A DNA stretch of 64,000 nucleotides from Microvirga zambiensis WSM3693. Its GTDB lineage: Bacteria > Pseudomonadota > Alphaproteobacteria > Rhizobiales > Beijerinckiaceae. Below the pieces are notes generated by a model. It did not search any database, had not been told where the DNA came from, and saw nothing but the letters and a program-made list of their open reading frames with translations. Positions 17,963-26,966 of this stretch are shown here, in pieces. A program made the position numbers and the translations under genes. The first letter of the stretch is position 1; each line of letters begins with the position of its first letter. Where the stretch lies: contig NZ_JAERQD010000004.1 in assembly GCF_016735695.1 (NCBI RefSeq), positions 62,001 to 126,000 on the forward strand, given 5' to 3'.

Positions 17963-18982
17963 ATGGCGTCCTCTGCGAACCCGGATCCCTGGTCGGACCT
18001 GTCGAATCTCGCATCCTCGGACGGCGGCAATGCCGATGCCCGAACCGCGCTTCTGAAGGTGAACGCGGAGATGTTCGTCGCGGCTCCCGCGCGCGACCGC
18101 GAGAGCATCGAGACCTTCGAGGCGCTCGTCCTCGGCTTCCTGCCGAGAACAGATGCGTTCACGCGTCGCGAGCTCGCTCGGATTCTCGCGCCCTGCCCGG
18201 ATACGCCCGCCTCCATCCTCGACTATATCGCCCGGCATTCGGACGACGTGCGGAAGGCGATGCCCTGGCACGCGATCCAACCTTCATCCACGTCGGCACG
18301 CCGATTGCTCGCGACCGCCGCGGGACGGCTGCACCTTGCATCGCAGCCGGATCTCGACCCGGAGGTCCTGCAGGACGTGCTCGCGCTCGGAGAGGATGCG
18401 GTCGAGGATGCCCTTGCTGCCAATTCGGCCGTTCCTTCGACTCATCCCGCCTTCGAGAGACTGCTGCGCAGGGCGCATCATCGCCCTGACCTCGCCCGAA
18501 TCCTTCTTGGCCGCAGCGACCTCGGCGCTGCGGAGGAAGCCTCGCTCTATCTGGCAGCGAACGCCGAGCGCCGCCGCCTGATCCGCGAGCGCCTCGGCGT
18601 TCTTCTCGCCCATCGGCGCCTCAACAGGTCGTTCACGCTGAGCGAACAGGATGTCGGCGGCCTCGTCGCGACGGCCCTCTCGAGCGATGCCGGTCAGCTG
18701 GAAGGCCAGCTGACAGCGCTGTTCGATTTTCCCGCCACGACCGAATGGCGGATGCTGGAGACCGGGCGTCATCGCCTTCTCGCGCTCGCCCTGACCGCCC
18801 TTGGCGTGACGCGCCGGGACGCGATCAGGATCTTCCTTACCCTGCATCCCGCCCTCTCCTATCCGCTCTCCGCGATGAGGGAGCTTTTGCGGGAGATGCG
18901 CGACGTGCCCGCTCCCATCGCCCTTGTTCTCGTCGAATCCATTCTCGGTGCGAAGACCCTCTCGGGCGACGACCTCGCCTGA
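17963..18982 (+). CDS. DUF2336 domain protein
   Basis: This 339-residue all-helical soluble protein matches DUF2336, an alphaproteobacterial family of HEAT-like repeats of unknown role. Typical elements are FLPRTDAFTRRELARILAPC (about 59-78), DTPASILDYIARHSDDVRKA, and the repeated LASQPDLDPEVLQDVLALG type helices. Length is close to the family norm. It has its own upstream region and is followed after 67 nt by the AhpD-like gene on the same strand. No catalytic residue is apparent; a scaffold role would fit the fold. Confidence 0.78.
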   Translation: MASSANPDPWSDLSNLASSDGGNADARTALLKVNAEMFVAAPARDRESIETFEALVLGFLPRTDAFTRRELARILAPCPDTPASILDYIARHSDDVRKAMPWHAIQPSSTSARRLLATAAGRLHLASQPDLDPEVLQDVLALGEDAVEDALAANSAVPSTHPAFERLLRRAHHRPDLARILLGRSDLGAAEEASLYLAANAERRRLIRERLGVLLAHRRLNRSFTLSEQDVGGLVATALSSDAGQLEGQLTALFDFPATTEWRMLETGRHRLLALALTALGVTRRDAIRIFLTLHPALSYPLSAMRELLREMRDVPAPIALVLVESILGAKTLSGDDLA

Positions 18983-19049
18983 GTGCGAGGCTGCAGGCGA
19001 GAGCGCTTTCTGCTACATTGCCCCGTCGGATCGAGTGACGGAGGATCGG

Positions 19050-19637
19050 ATGTTCCTGCAGACCATCGAGGAAGACGAGGCCGCTGGCCCGGTTGCGGAG
19101 ATCTACGAGAAGCAGAAGGTACAGCTCGGCTTCGTCATGGAGGCCGCCAAATGCTTCACCGCCCGCCCCGATCTGCTGCCGATCTATACCGATTTCTCGG
19201 ACAGAATCCGCGCAGGGTTTTCGCTGGGCTTGCGTGAATGGCGCCTGATCACGCTGATCGCCGCGAAGCAGATCCCCTCCACCTATTGCTCGCATGTCTA
19301 CGGCAAGCAACTCATCGGCGATCTTGGGTCGAAGGAAGCGGTGCTTGCCGTACAAAGCGATTTCCGCAATGCGGGGCTGTCGGACAAGGATGTGGCGATG
19401 CTCGCCTATGCCGAGAAGGTCGCGCGCGATGCTCCCGGCATTTGTCAGGCGGATATCGATGCCGTGCGAGCGGCGGGCTTCTCCGACCGGCAGATCTGCG
19501 ACATCGCTCTCTGCGCCGCGTTCCGCTGCTTCGTCAGCCGCTTCTTCGACGCGGTCGGCGCGGGCACCGAGCAGGCCTTCATCGATGACGACGAAAGCTT
19601 CCGCTCGGCGATGACGGTTGGCCGCTCCCTTGCGTGA
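19050..19637 (+). CDS. carboxymuconolactone decarboxylase / AhpD-like family protein
   Basis: This 195-residue protein belongs to the peroxidase-related (AhpD-like) branch of the carboxymuconolactone decarboxylase fold: LREWRLITLIAAKQIPSTYC then SHVYGKQLI, with Cys80 and His82 in the region where AhpD carries its CxxC. Only one cysteine is present at that site, so a classical AhpD disulphide peroxidase cycle is unlikely. GGAGGATC immediately before the ATG fixes the start. The stop is seven bases before dispersed repeat copy 1. Function unresolved within a diverse superfamily. Confidence 0.8.
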   Translation: MFLQTIEEDEAAGPVAEIYEKQKVQLGFVMEAAKCFTARPDLLPIYTDFSDRIRAGFSLGLREWRLITLIAAKQIPSTYCSHVYGKQLIGDLGSKEAVLAVQSDFRNAGLSDKDVAMLAYAEKVARDAPGICQADIDAVRAAGFSDRQICDIALCAAFRCFVSRFFDAVGAGTEQAFIDDDESFRSAMTVGRSLA

Positions 19638-19643
19638 AAAATC

Positions 19644-19739
19644 CTAGAGATGATTTCACTTGCGTGGAATCATCTCACTTCTTTGGTGCGCCGCATTTTT
19701 TGACGGCGAGCCGGATCCACCTCGCCGAAAAATGCTCTA
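19644..19739 (-). repeat. composite dispersed repeat, copy 1
   Basis: Read on the minus strand, this 96-bp element begins tTAGAGCATTTTTC, contains the imperfect hairpin GGCGAGGTGGATCC / GGCTCGCCG closed by AGCATTTTT / AAAAAATGC, then a linker and a second hairpin (gatgattccac / gtgaaatcatc), and ends CTAG. Copy 2 at 49603-49697 has the same order, length and termini. Such elements are widespread between rhizobial genes. The outer TAG serves as the stop codon of the adjoining gene at 19737. Confidence 0.85.
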
Positions 19740-19958
19740 AGGCCGCGGTCGTGGAACGGGAGTCGAGTGGCGCGGTCTCGGTTCCTCGACGAGCCGGAAC
19801 CGTACCGGCGGCGATGTCCAGTCGAAGGGAAGCTGAAGCGGAACGGTGCAGGGTGTCAGCATGATCCGCCCGTCACCGTTCCTGACCTCGAAGACGTAGC
19901 CCGGCCGCTCCATGTGGGTGCAGTCGGGCCAGCGTTCGAAATCGATCCATTCGCTCAT
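19737..19958 (-). CDS. 73-residue hypothetical protein
   Basis: A small soluble protein with the central segment GYVFEVRNGDGRIMLTPCTV (about 20-39) and LPFDWTSPPVRFRLVEE. A proline/arginine tail follows. I recognise no family. The reading frame stops at a TAG that belongs to the end of the dispersed repeat, so the tail may have been altered when the element inserted. It lies 21 nt downstream of the start-to-stop boundary of the metalloprotease gene on the opposite side of transcription flow and reads on the same strand. The ribosome binding site is weak. Confidence 0.55.
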   Translation of the reverse strand: MSEWIDFERWPDCTHMERPGYVFEVRNGDGRIMLTPCTVPLQLPFDWTSPPVRFRLVEEPRPRHSTPVPRPRP

Positions 19959-19979
19959 CGAGACTGTCTCGTGTTCCTG

Positions 19980-21368
19980 TCAGAGATAGAAGTCCCCCGC
20001 CGCAAGCGACGATACCGCGATCTTGATGCGGAAATCGGCTGTCTTGTCGCCGTTGACATCCCCCGATAGGACACCGCTGACGAAATTCAGCTCCCCCGCA
20101 TGGCCGGCGAAGGACTTCGAGCCGATGAATGAGAAGGCCTGATTTCCGCTTGACTTGGTGTTGGCATCGATGTTGCGCAGATCGATATGATCAGTGCCGC
20201 GCAGGAAGTCCTGGATCGTGTCGCGCGCAGACGAAAGCGAATCCTTCGTCGAGTTGAAATCGAAGATGTCTGCTCCGGTTCCTCCCGTGAGAATATCCGC
20301 TCCGAGACCGCCTTCGAGGATGTCGTTTCCGGCGAGACCGTAGAGCTTGTCCGCTCCCGCTCCTCCCTTGAGCAGGTTGATGCCGTCGTTGCCGGTCATC
20401 GTATTGTTGCCTGAGCCGCCGATCGCGTTCTCGATGAGCGCGCGCATGTCGCCTTGATTGAGCAGCGCATTGGCGATGTTGCCGACGGCGAGCTGCGACC
20501 CATCCGACTTCAGCCGCGCGAGCTGGCTCGTCGATGTGGTGGTCCATTCGCCGGGGCGCAGATCGATGTTGATGCCGCCCGCATAGTTCGAGAAGTCATA
20601 GGTGTCGGTGCCGCCGCCGTCCCAGACCGTCAGGAAGATCCTGTTGTCGCCGGGCCGCCCCTGGCCGGCCCCGTTGATGAACATCTCGCCGGTCGTCGGG
20701 CTCCAGCTATAGGTCGTGTTGCCGCTGTTCGTCGCGTAGTTCGCGCCGTACATCTGCTGTACGGCTGCGATATCGTACATCATCAGCGACTGGCCGTAGC
20801 CCCAGGCCTCGTTGGTGAAACCGGAGGTCGGTGAGCCGCCCTTGTACGAGCGGTAGCTCATGATCGAGTATTCCAGCGAGTCCCGATCGATCGGCATGAC
20901 GTTGCCTTCGTGCGGGTGGTCGAGGCCGAGCGCATGGCCGGTCTCGTGCAGGAAGACCTGGTAGGCATATCCGCCCTTCACCGGATCGACGAAATAGCCG
21001 TTGGAGCGGTTGAACCAGACGTCGCCGCCCTCTTCCCTGGTGGTCGGAACGTAGGCCCAGGCGGTCGGGGTTTTGTCGGATTGGCCATAACGCAGATCCG
21101 CGTGCTGGCTCATAGTCTCGTCGAGCTGGGTAAAGGTGAGGTTCGCTACCGCGGAATAGATTCGCAGGGCCTCGCGGGCCATGGTCTGCTGCGGCGCGCT
21201 CAATCCACCGAAATTCGTGGTGTTCTCTGCGTTGGCGTAGTTCGTTCCGTAATAGGATCCATTCGTCGGAAAACTATAATAAATGTTATTACTGGCCCAT
21301 TTGAAATTGCCGAGAACTCCGTCGATATAGGCATTTCCGGTCATGTTGTAGGAAGTAATTGCCGACAT
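19980..21368 (-). CDS. serralysin-type M10B metalloprotease with RTX domain
   Basis: This 462-residue zinc protease contains [15 protein letters not shown], giving ligands His141, His145 and His151 and catalytic Glu142, with the Met-turn SIMSYRSY (Met170). The catalytic domain spans about residues 20-240. RTX calcium-binding repeats ([34 protein letters not shown]) lie at about 330-370, followed by the serralysin C-terminal secretion domain. Like known family members it should leave by type I secretion without an N-terminal signal and fold with calcium outside. No secretion genes or inhibitor gene adjoin. A usual serralysin propeptide is short or absent, as here. Its C-terminal FSFIGSKSF matches the propeller protein at 6018. 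Confidence 0.92.
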   Translation of the reverse strand: MSAITSYNMTGNAYIDGVLGNFKWASNNIYYSFPTNGSYYGTNYANAENTTNFGGLSAPQQTMAREALRIYSAVANLTFTQLDETMSQHADLRYGQSDKTPTAWAYVPTTREEGGDVWFNRSNGYFVDPVKGGYAYQVFLHETGHALGLDHPHEGNVMPIDRDSLEYSIMSYRSYKGGSPTSGFTNEAWGYGQSLMMYDIAAVQQMYGANYATNSGNTTYSWSPTTGEMFINGAGQGRPGDNRIFLTVWDGGGTDTYDFSNYAGGINIDLRPGEWTTTSTSQLARLKSDGSQLAVGNIANALLNQGDMRALIENAIGGSGNNTMTGNDGINLLKGGAGADKLYGLAGNDILEGGLGADILTGGTGADIFDFNSTKDSLSSARDTIQDFLRGTDHIDLRNIDANTKSSGNQAFSFIGSKSFAGHAGELNFVSGVLSGDVNGDKTADFRIKIAVSSLAAGDFYL

Positions 21369-21577
21369 GAACCACCTTATTTGGAAAATATTCTGAAGAA
21401 TTCGAGACCCGCATTGCTGCGGAACCGAAGAGGTTCAACTGTGGGGTCTGAACTTGCAACTACTCCAAAGGGGTAGAACTTCCGTCTTAATTGCCCGGAA
21501 GCTTAGCCGGAGGGTGCGCCCAAGCCGACGGTCTTCAGCAAAACGATGCATCAGGTGCGAAAACGCACATCTTATAA
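21369..21577. other. intergenic region between protease and tetR
   Basis: About 210 bp of divergent promoter region, AT-richer near the protease start (21270-21400). No clear hairpin was seen apart from the operator pair that follows. Confidence 0.4.
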
Positions 21578-21620
21578 ATGTTGATCGACATTTATATTGC
21601 GGTTAAATGTCGATCAACAT
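21578..21620. promoter_or_regulatory. double TetR operator
   Basis: ATGTTGATCGACAT (21578-21591) and ATGTCGATCAACAT (21607-21620) are exact reverse complements of each other, 15 nt apart, and each is itself a near-palindrome. They end 30 nt before the TetR start codon. This is the expected arrangement for TetR autoregulation of the tetR-MFS-reductase operon. Confidence 0.75.
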
Positions 21621-21650
21621 ATATCCATCCGCAGCGAGCAGGAGGTTCAG

Positions 21651-22250
21651 ATGCGCGTCAGCCGGGAACAGGCTCAGAGAAACCGCGAGCATGTCATCGA
21701 CGTCGCCAGCCGCCTTTTCCGGGAGCGCGGCTTCGACGGCATCGGGGTCGACGACCTGATGAAGGAGGCCGGCCTGACCCGCGGCGGCTTCTACGGTCAG
21801 TTCAAGTCCAAGGAGGATCTGAAGGTCGAGGCGAGCCGGCGCGCGTTCTCAACGAACAAGGACAAGCTCTCGAAGGTCCTTGCTGAGCCGGCAGAGGGGA
21901 CGCTGGCGGCCCTGGCGAAATTCTATCTGTCCGATGCCCATATCGACCGGCGGGGCGATGGCTGCACGCTGGCGGCTCTGAGCGGCGATGCTCCGCGCTA
22001 CAGCCCTGAACTGCGGGCCGCGTTCAAGGACGGCATCGAAGATTACCTCGCCCTCATCGGCAGCACGCTGCCCGACACCTCGCCCGAGGAGCGGCGCGGC
22101 AAGTCCGTAGCGGCTCTCGCGACGATGGTCGGCGCGCTCGTTCTCGCCCGCGCCGTCGGACACGACGACCTCTCGCACGAAATCCTCTCGACCGCCGCCG
22201 ACGATCTCGCGGCGAGATCGCAGGACGCGCCTACGCGCAAGAATTCTTAA
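21651..22250 (+). CDS. TetR/AcrR family transcriptional regulator
   Basis: This 199-residue repressor has an N-terminal TetR helix-turn-helix (ASRLFRERGFDGIGVDDLMK, then GLTRGGFYGQFKSKEDL, residues about 15-60). The ligand-binding helices resemble the YxaF/TetR_C-type regulators of efflux and reductase genes. GCAGGAGG precedes the ATG at 21651; an upstream in-frame start would lie inside the operator. An MFS exporter and an aldo/keto reductase follow on the same strand, so it probably represses drug or aldehyde efflux. The inducer is unknown. Confidence 0.9.
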   Translation: MRVSREQAQRNREHVIDVASRLFRERGFDGIGVDDLMKEAGLTRGGFYGQFKSKEDLKVEASRRAFSTNKDKLSKVLAEPAEGTLAALAKFYLSDAHIDRRGDGCTLAALSGDAPRYSPELRAAFKDGIEDYLALIGSTLPDTSPEERRGKSVAALATMVGALVLARAVGHDDLSHEILSTAADDLAARSQDAPTRKNS

Positions 22251-22295
22251 GCGCTGCACCACCACTCAGCGCCTCCACATTCCAGGAGAAAGCCA

Positions 22296-23522
22296 TTGTC
22301 CATCATCGACACCATGCCGATCGCGCAGCCTGCCGAGCGCAAGCTCACCGGCGGACTTCTGCTTCTGCTGGCGGGGCTTGCCGCCATCGGTGCGCTTTCC
22401 ACCAACATCATCCTTCCCTCCTTTCCCTCGATTGCCAGAGCACTCGATGTGCCGACGCGCGATCTCGGCCTGACCCTGAGCAGCTTCTTCGTCGCCTTCG
22501 CCGTCGGACAATTGTTCGTCGGTCCGCTTTCGGACCGCTATGGCCGGCGGCACTTCGTCATCGGCGGCCTCGCGGTCTTCATCGCCGGCAGCATCATCTG
22601 CGCCCTTGCCGAAACTTTTCCGATACTGATTGCGGGACGCATCGTTCAGGCGCTCGGCGTCTGCGCGGCATCGGTTCTGTCCCGAGCCATCGCGCGCGAT
22701 CTCTTCGATGGCGAGCAGCTTGCGAAGGCACTGTCGCTGACCATGGTGGCAATGGCGGCAGCGCCCGGCTTCTCGCCGCTTCTCGGCAGCGCGCTCGACA
22801 CCCAATTCGGCTGGCGCTCGGCCTTCGTGGTCGTCGCAGCGCTTGGTGCCGCGCTCGTTCTCTATTACGCATTCGGCACCGGAGAAACTCACCCTGCGAA
22901 CCGCCGCTCGGCAGCATCGCTTCGTGCCGTCATGCACGCCTATCGCAGCCTTCTCCTCGATGCACGTTTCATCTTTCCGGCACTTGCCGTCAGCCTCGTC
23001 ATCGGTGGACTCTACGCATTCTTCGCCGCGGCTCCGGCTATCCTGATCGTGGAACTCGGACTCACCCCGTCGCAACTTGGCCTGTTTTTCGCGACGACGG
23101 TATTCGTCGTCTTCGGCAGCGGCCTGCTCGCGCCACGCCTCGCGCACAAATGGGGGGCACGCAGCATCGCCATCCTTGGCATCGTCCTCACCGTCCTTGG
23201 CGGTGTTGTCCTGCTCGCCGTGAGCGGCTCCGCGAGCTTTCTCGGCTTTGCTGCCGCAATCGCGATTTTCCTACTCGGCATGGGTCTGGTGAATCCGCTC
23301 GGCACCGCCATCACCCTGCACCCGTTCGGGCAGAAGGCGGGTCTCGCTTCTGCGCTTCTCGGCTTCCTGCAGATGGCCTGCGCGGCGCTCGGCACCGCGC
23401 TTACGACGACCCTCCCCTTATCGCCGGTTCTTTCCTTAAGCCTCATCCTCACCGGCGGCTCGATCCTGGCTCTCATCGTATTCCTTCGGCAACGCGCCGA
23501 GAACAATCATGGAAAGGCATAA
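22296..23522 (+). CDS. Bcr/CflA-type MFS drug transporter
   Basis: This is a 408-residue major facilitator with 12 predicted helices. The first loop shows the MFS motif A as GPLSDRYGRR (about residues 78-87). The opening TNIILPSFPSIARALDV is typical of the Bcr/CflA (DHA1) multidrug group, proton-driven exporters of antibiotics such as bicyclomycin and chloramphenicol. A TTG at 22296 is taken as start because AGGAGAAAG precedes it; an ATG at 22314 would shorten it by six residues. It is the second gene of the TetR operon. Confidence 0.88.
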   Translation: MSIIDTMPIAQPAERKLTGGLLLLLAGLAAIGALSTNIILPSFPSIARALDVPTRDLGLTLSSFFVAFAVGQLFVGPLSDRYGRRHFVIGGLAVFIAGSIICALAETFPILIAGRIVQALGVCAASVLSRAIARDLFDGEQLAKALSLTMVAMAAAPGFSPLLGSALDTQFGWRSAFVVVAALGAALVLYYAFGTGETHPANRRSAASLRAVMHAYRSLLLDARFIFPALAVSLVIGGLYAFFAAAPAILIVELGLTPSQLGLFFATTVFVVFGSGLLAPRLAHKWGARSIAILGIVLTVLGGVVLLAVSGSASFLGFAAAIAIFLLGMGLVNPLGTAITLHPFGQKAGLASALLGFLQMACAALGTALTTTLPLSPVLSLSLILTGGSILALIVFLRQRAENNHGKA

Positions 23523-23525
23523 GTC

Positions 23526-24572
23526 ATGCGCTACAAGCTTTTCGGCACACATACCGGTCTTCGCGTCTCGGAACTCGTTCTCGGCACCGGCAATTTCGGC
23601 ACGCGCTGGGGGCACGGCACGGAGCCCGACGAAGCCCGCCGCATCTTCGACGCCTATGCGGAGGCCGGCGGCAATTTCATCGACACCGCCGACAGCTATC
23701 AGTTCGGCCAGTCGGAAGAGATCCTCGGCGAGTTGCTGCACGGCCGGCGTGACGATTTCGTCGTGGCGACGAAGTTCACGCAGCGCGCCAATCCGAAAGA
23801 CGGCATCCTCGTCACCGGCAACAGCCGCAAGGCGATGACGGCGTCGGTGGAGGCGAGCCTCAAGCGCCTGAAGACCGATCACATCGACCTCTATTGGGTG
23901 CATTACTCCGATGGCGTCACGCCGATGGAGGAGATCGTGCGCGGGTTCGACGATCTCGCGCGCGCCGGCAAGATTCTCTACGCAGGCCTTTCCGATTTCC
24001 CCGCCTGGCGCGTCGCACGCGCAGCCACCATCGCGGAACTGCGTGGTGCGATCCCAATCGCGGGACTGCAGGTCGAGCACAGCCTCGTCGAGCGCAGCAC
24101 GGAACAGGAGCTCATCCCCGCAGGCCAAGCCCTCGGGCTCGGCGTGGTTGCGTGGTCGCCGCTCGGCGGCGGCATGCTCACGGGCAAATACCGGCAGGGT
24201 GAAGCCGGCCGTGCGCAGGGCCTCGGCGGCAAGGTGTTCCAGGCCGAGAATTCGGCACAGCGCAGCGCCGTGCTCGATGCGGTTTTGGCCATTGCCGAAG
24301 AGCTCGGCGTGACGCCGGGCGAAGTCGCCATCGCCTGGGTTGCGTCGAAGGGCTCCCTGCCGATCATCGGACCGCGCACCGCCGCGCAGCTCGCGAGTAA
24401 CCTCGCCGCCGCGAAACTCAAGCTCTCCACCGCGCATATTGCGCAACTCGACGCCGTGAGCGCCCTGGCGCCGGTCTTCCCCTACACGATGATCAATGAT
24501 GAAGGGATCCGTCAGCGCAGCGCCGGCGGCAAGTTCGATCTGCTCGACCGGCCTGTCGTTCCCGTCGCATAA
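23526..24572 (+). CDS. aldo/keto reductase
   Basis: This is a 348-residue NADPH-dependent oxidoreductase of the aldo/keto reductase superfamily. It shows the catalytic Asp/Tyr in FIDTADSYQFGQSEEILGE, the catalytic Lys in FVVATKFTQ, the histidine region DLYWVHYSDG, and the C-terminal coenzyme segment (LPIIGPRTAAQLASNL). It reduces aldehydes or ketones; the substrate is unknown. GGAAAGG lies before the ATG and it starts three bases after the transporter stop, so regulator, exporter and reductase form one inducible unit. The enzyme may detoxify the same compound the pump exports. Confidence 0.9.
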   Translation: MRYKLFGTHTGLRVSELVLGTGNFGTRWGHGTEPDEARRIFDAYAEAGGNFIDTADSYQFGQSEEILGELLHGRRDDFVVATKFTQRANPKDGILVTGNSRKAMTASVEASLKRLKTDHIDLYWVHYSDGVTPMEEIVRGFDDLARAGKILYAGLSDFPAWRVARAATIAELRGAIPIAGLQVEHSLVERSTEQELIPAGQALGLGVVAWSPLGGGMLTGKYRQGEAGRAQGLGGKVFQAENSAQRSAVLDAVLAIAEELGVTPGEVAIAWVASKGSLPIIGPRTAAQLASNLAAAKLKLSTAHIAQLDAVSALAPVFPYTMINDEGIRQRSAGGKFDLLDRPVVPVA

Positions 24573-24603
24573 GCTGCCTTGCAGGCTGATCTCGTGGAAG
24601 AGA

Positions 24604-24951
24604 TCAGCCGTTATTCTCCGGTGCGAGATCGAGGAAGTGGCGCCCTGCCCTGTCGTCGATCTCGACAAGCCAGAGATCGGGATCGAAGCGCGATTCGCGG
24701 GTCATGCGCTCCTCCACATCGAGCGGCATGACGCCTTCCAGGATCGGCGAGAACAGGCGCTCGCCGCCCTCCTCGAGAAAGACCTGCGGCGCGGGGCCGA
24801 AGAGGCTTGCCGTGCCGTCGAGGCGATCGATCTTCACGAAGATCGCGCCGGCCTCGGCTGCGCCGCGCTTGCGCAGAGCGGCATCGATGCCCTCGATCGA
24901 GCATCGGCGCAGATAGGCGGAGACCCAGAAATCGGAGCGCAGGCGCGACAC
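24604..24951 (-). CDS. DUF1491 family protein
   Basis: A 115-residue protein with the complete DUF1491 pattern: RLRSDFWVSAYLRRCSIEGI at the start, AGAIFVKIDRLDG in the middle and ERMTRESRFDPDLWLVEIDD near the end. The family is confined mainly to Alphaproteobacteria and has no assigned function. It begins with GTG, sharing a base with the TAG stop of the upstream peptidoglycan-binding gene (TAGTG), so translation is likely coupled. Converges with the aldo/keto reductase gene. Confidence 0.87.
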   Translation of the reverse strand: MSRLRSDFWVSAYLRRCSIEGIDAALRKRGAAEAGAIFVKIDRLDGTASLFGPAPQVFLEEGGERLFSPILEGVMPLDVEERMTRESRFDPDLWLVEIDDRAGRHFLDLAPENNG

Positions 24952-25880
24952 TACTGAACCGCGATGCCGGAGGCGGCGGAGAGTTCGCGGATCGTGCGCG
25001 CATTCAGCTCGCCCGTCACGGGAAGGCGCCGATCCTGCTCGAAGCGCTCGATGGCCTGGCGCGTGCCCGCCCCCATCATGCCGTCGACCTTGACGCTGTA
25101 GCCCAGCCGCGCGAGCGCACGCTGACCGGCGAGCACTATGTCGCCCGGATCGCGTCCCACCACATTGGCCGGGGGCACCGGCACGGGACCGCCCATGCGG
25201 ATCATGTCGGCGATGGGATCCCGTGAGGCCGTGCGGGCTGCGGGAGGGGCTGCAGGAGGGGCTGCGGGTGCCGCCGCTGCCTGCGGGGCCCGCGCGGCAG
25301 GCACGGCAGCGACCGGCTGACCGCCGTTACGGATCATGTCCCCGATTGGGCTGCGGGCCGGCGGCTTCGGCGTGGCGACGGATCCGGCCGGCGGAGTCTC
25401 GGGATGCGCCATCGCTTCATGCGAGGCGATATCGTCATGCGGCTGCGCGCCGGGGCGCTGGGGCGGCAGAGGCTGCGCGATGTCCGCGTCTCGCCCCGGT
25501 ACCGGCTCCGGCGCGAACACGACCTCGCGGGTGTTGAAGAGCGGCGCCGGATGGCGGCTCATCTGCAGGGCAAGCGCGTTCCAGGCGATCGCACCGCCAC
25601 ATCCGGCCAGGAAAAGGGCCGCGAGGATCTGGCGCGGATGTCCGGCGAGGAACGATGCCAGCCGCTCCCCGGCGCCGGGCCTGCGCTGCGGTTTGGCCGC
25701 GCGTCGCTGAGTCGGCCGCGCTGGCGCCTTCCGCCGCACGACGGACGGCAAGTCGAGATCGTCATCGGACTGGTCGAACAGAGCGTCACGCAAGGGAGTC
25801 GTTTCCGTCTTCGAAGAATGATGTCGTTGTGGGCCGCGAGGTCTGGAAGACAAGGCGGCACGATCACGGTTTTCTGTCAT
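24951..25880 (-). CDS. membrane-anchored peptidoglycan-binding domain protein
   Basis: This 309-residue protein has a basic cytoplasmic N-terminus (about 1-75), one membrane helix (ILAALFLAGCGGAIAWNALA, about 83-102) and a long Ala/Pro-rich linker. A C-terminal PG_binding_1 domain follows (VLAGQRALARLGYSVKVDG and AGTRQAIERFEQDRRLPVTG). The linker carries two copies of a (S/D)PI(G/A)DMIR(N/M)GG motif. The domain binds cell-wall peptides in the periplasm; a tethering or structural role is likely. The ATG at 25880 is preferred over an upstream TTG. It is coupled to the DUF1491 gene. Confidence 0.8.
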   Translation of the reverse strand: MTENRDRAALSSRPRGPQRHHSSKTETTPLRDALFDQSDDDLDLPSVVRRKAPARPTQRRAAKPQRRPGAGERLASFLAGHPRQILAALFLAGCGGAIAWNALALQMSRHPAPLFNTREVVFAPEPVPGRDADIAQPLPPQRPGAQPHDDIASHEAMAHPETPPAGSVATPKPPARSPIGDMIRNGGQPVAAVPAARAPQAAAAPAAPPAAPPAARTASRDPIADMIRMGGPVPVPPANVVGRDPGDIVLAGQRALARLGYSVKVDGMMGAGTRQAIERFEQDRRLPVTGELNARTIRELSAASGIAVQ

Positions 25881-26145
25881 TTTCCAGGCCAAGCGTGACA
25901 GAGTGGGTTTAAGCGAAACCTAATTGCCGAGATGCGGGCCATGCCACCTGCGAGCCGATGTGGCACCGGCGCGGACGGGCGTCGGAGAGCACCTGGAATT
26001 ATCGTTGTTTCGCAACGACTTGGATGTGAGGTCATTCGGAAAGATTTCGTTCATCCTGTTTCCAGATTCTTTCTCCGCGTCCTACGCGGCGCCGGCCGCC
26101 TACGTTATGGTGCTGCATCGTCCCTTGCTCATTCTATCCAGGCCC

Positions 26146-26469
26146 ATGTTCTCGATCCTGCGTTTCGTTCTCATCGTCGGCGCGATTTTCTACTACTCAC
26201 CGGTCCGCCAGCAGGGTGACGCTCTGGCGGCCATCGAGGCGTTCATGATGCCGAAGAAGAGCGAACCGGCCGCATCCCGCCCCGCTCCTGCCGCCGGCGA
26301 GCCAGGGCATCTGGAAACCGTGTGGAAGGCCCTCCCCGACAGTGCCAAGCAGGCGGTGGTCGACAGGATCCTCACCGGCTCCGGACTTCCCGTTGCCAGC
26401 AATGCCAAGGCCTCGGACACCCTGCTGCCGGAAGACCGCGCCTCCGCTGCGTCCAAGCCGCGCACGTAA
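26146..26469 (+). CDS. small membrane-anchored hypothetical protein upstream of sufE
   Basis: A 107-residue protein with an N-terminal hydrophobic helix (ILRFVLIVGAIFYYSP) followed by a polar periplasmic part with an Ala/Pro stretch and the helix ETVWKALPDSAKQAVVDRIL. An ATG at 26107 is an alternative start. The anchor plus short tail resembles the DUF5330-type small proteins of Hyphomicrobiales, but I am not sure. It sits 68 nt before sufE on the same strand. Function unknown. Confidence 0.55.
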   Translation: MFSILRFVLIVGAIFYYSPVRQQGDALAAIEAFMMPKKSEPAASRPAPAAGEPGHLETVWKALPDSAKQAVVDRILTGSGLPVASNAKASDTLLPEDRASAASKPRT

Positions 26470-26537
26470 ATTCCGCCCCGCTGGTCGCCAAACGGCCGGG
26501 CGATGGCTATATGATCGGCAGGTCATATAGGTTTCCC

Positions 26538-26966
26538 ATGCTGCCGACGATCGACGAAATCGTGTCCAATTTCGAACTGCTCGACGAGTGGGAGGAGCGC
26601 TATCGCTATCTCATCGAACTCGGCCGGATGAAGGAAACGTTGCCGCAAGAGGCCTATAGCGACGTCAACAAAGTCCAGGGCTGCGCCAGCCAGGTCTGGC
26701 TGCTCACCGATCTCGAATCCGAGAACGGCGAGCCCGTGCTGCATCTTCGCGGCGACAGCGATGCCCATATCGTGCGGGGCCTCGTGGCCCTCCTGATTTC
26801 CCTCTACAACGGCAAGACCGCAGCGGAGGCTTTGTCCACGGATGCTCTCGGCCTGTTCAAGGAACTCGGCCTGTCCGAGCATCTGACGCCGCAGCGCTCC
26901 AACGGCGTCAGGTCCATGGTCGAGCGCATCCGCCGCGATGCGCAGATGGCGCTGGCAGCGTCCTAA
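26538..26966 (+). CDS. sufE: SufE family sulfur acceptor protein
   Basis: This is a 142-residue SufE/CsdE protein: IDEIVSNFELLDEWEERYRY at the start and the active-site loop VQGCASQVWL with Cys49. SufE accepts persulfide sulfur from the cysteine desulfurase SufS and passes it to the SufBCD scaffold for Fe-S cluster assembly. The ATG at 26538 gives the family's usual beginning; an ATG at 26511 is possible. The other suf genes are not in this window, so sufE is detached, as is common in alphaproteobacteria. Its stop overlaps the convergent DUF6456 gene by four bases. Confidence 0.92.
   Translation: MLPTIDEIVSNFELLDEWEERYRYLIELGRMKETLPQEAYSDVNKVQGCASQVWLLTDLESENGEPVLHLRGDSDAHIVRGLVALLISLYNGKTAAEALSTDALGLFKELGLSEHLTPQRSNGVRSMVERIRRDAQMALAAS

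Noticed and set aside
19050..19637. Assignment as true AhpD alkyl hydroperoxide reductase
   Set aside because: The CxxC redox pair is not present; only one cysteine is at the site.
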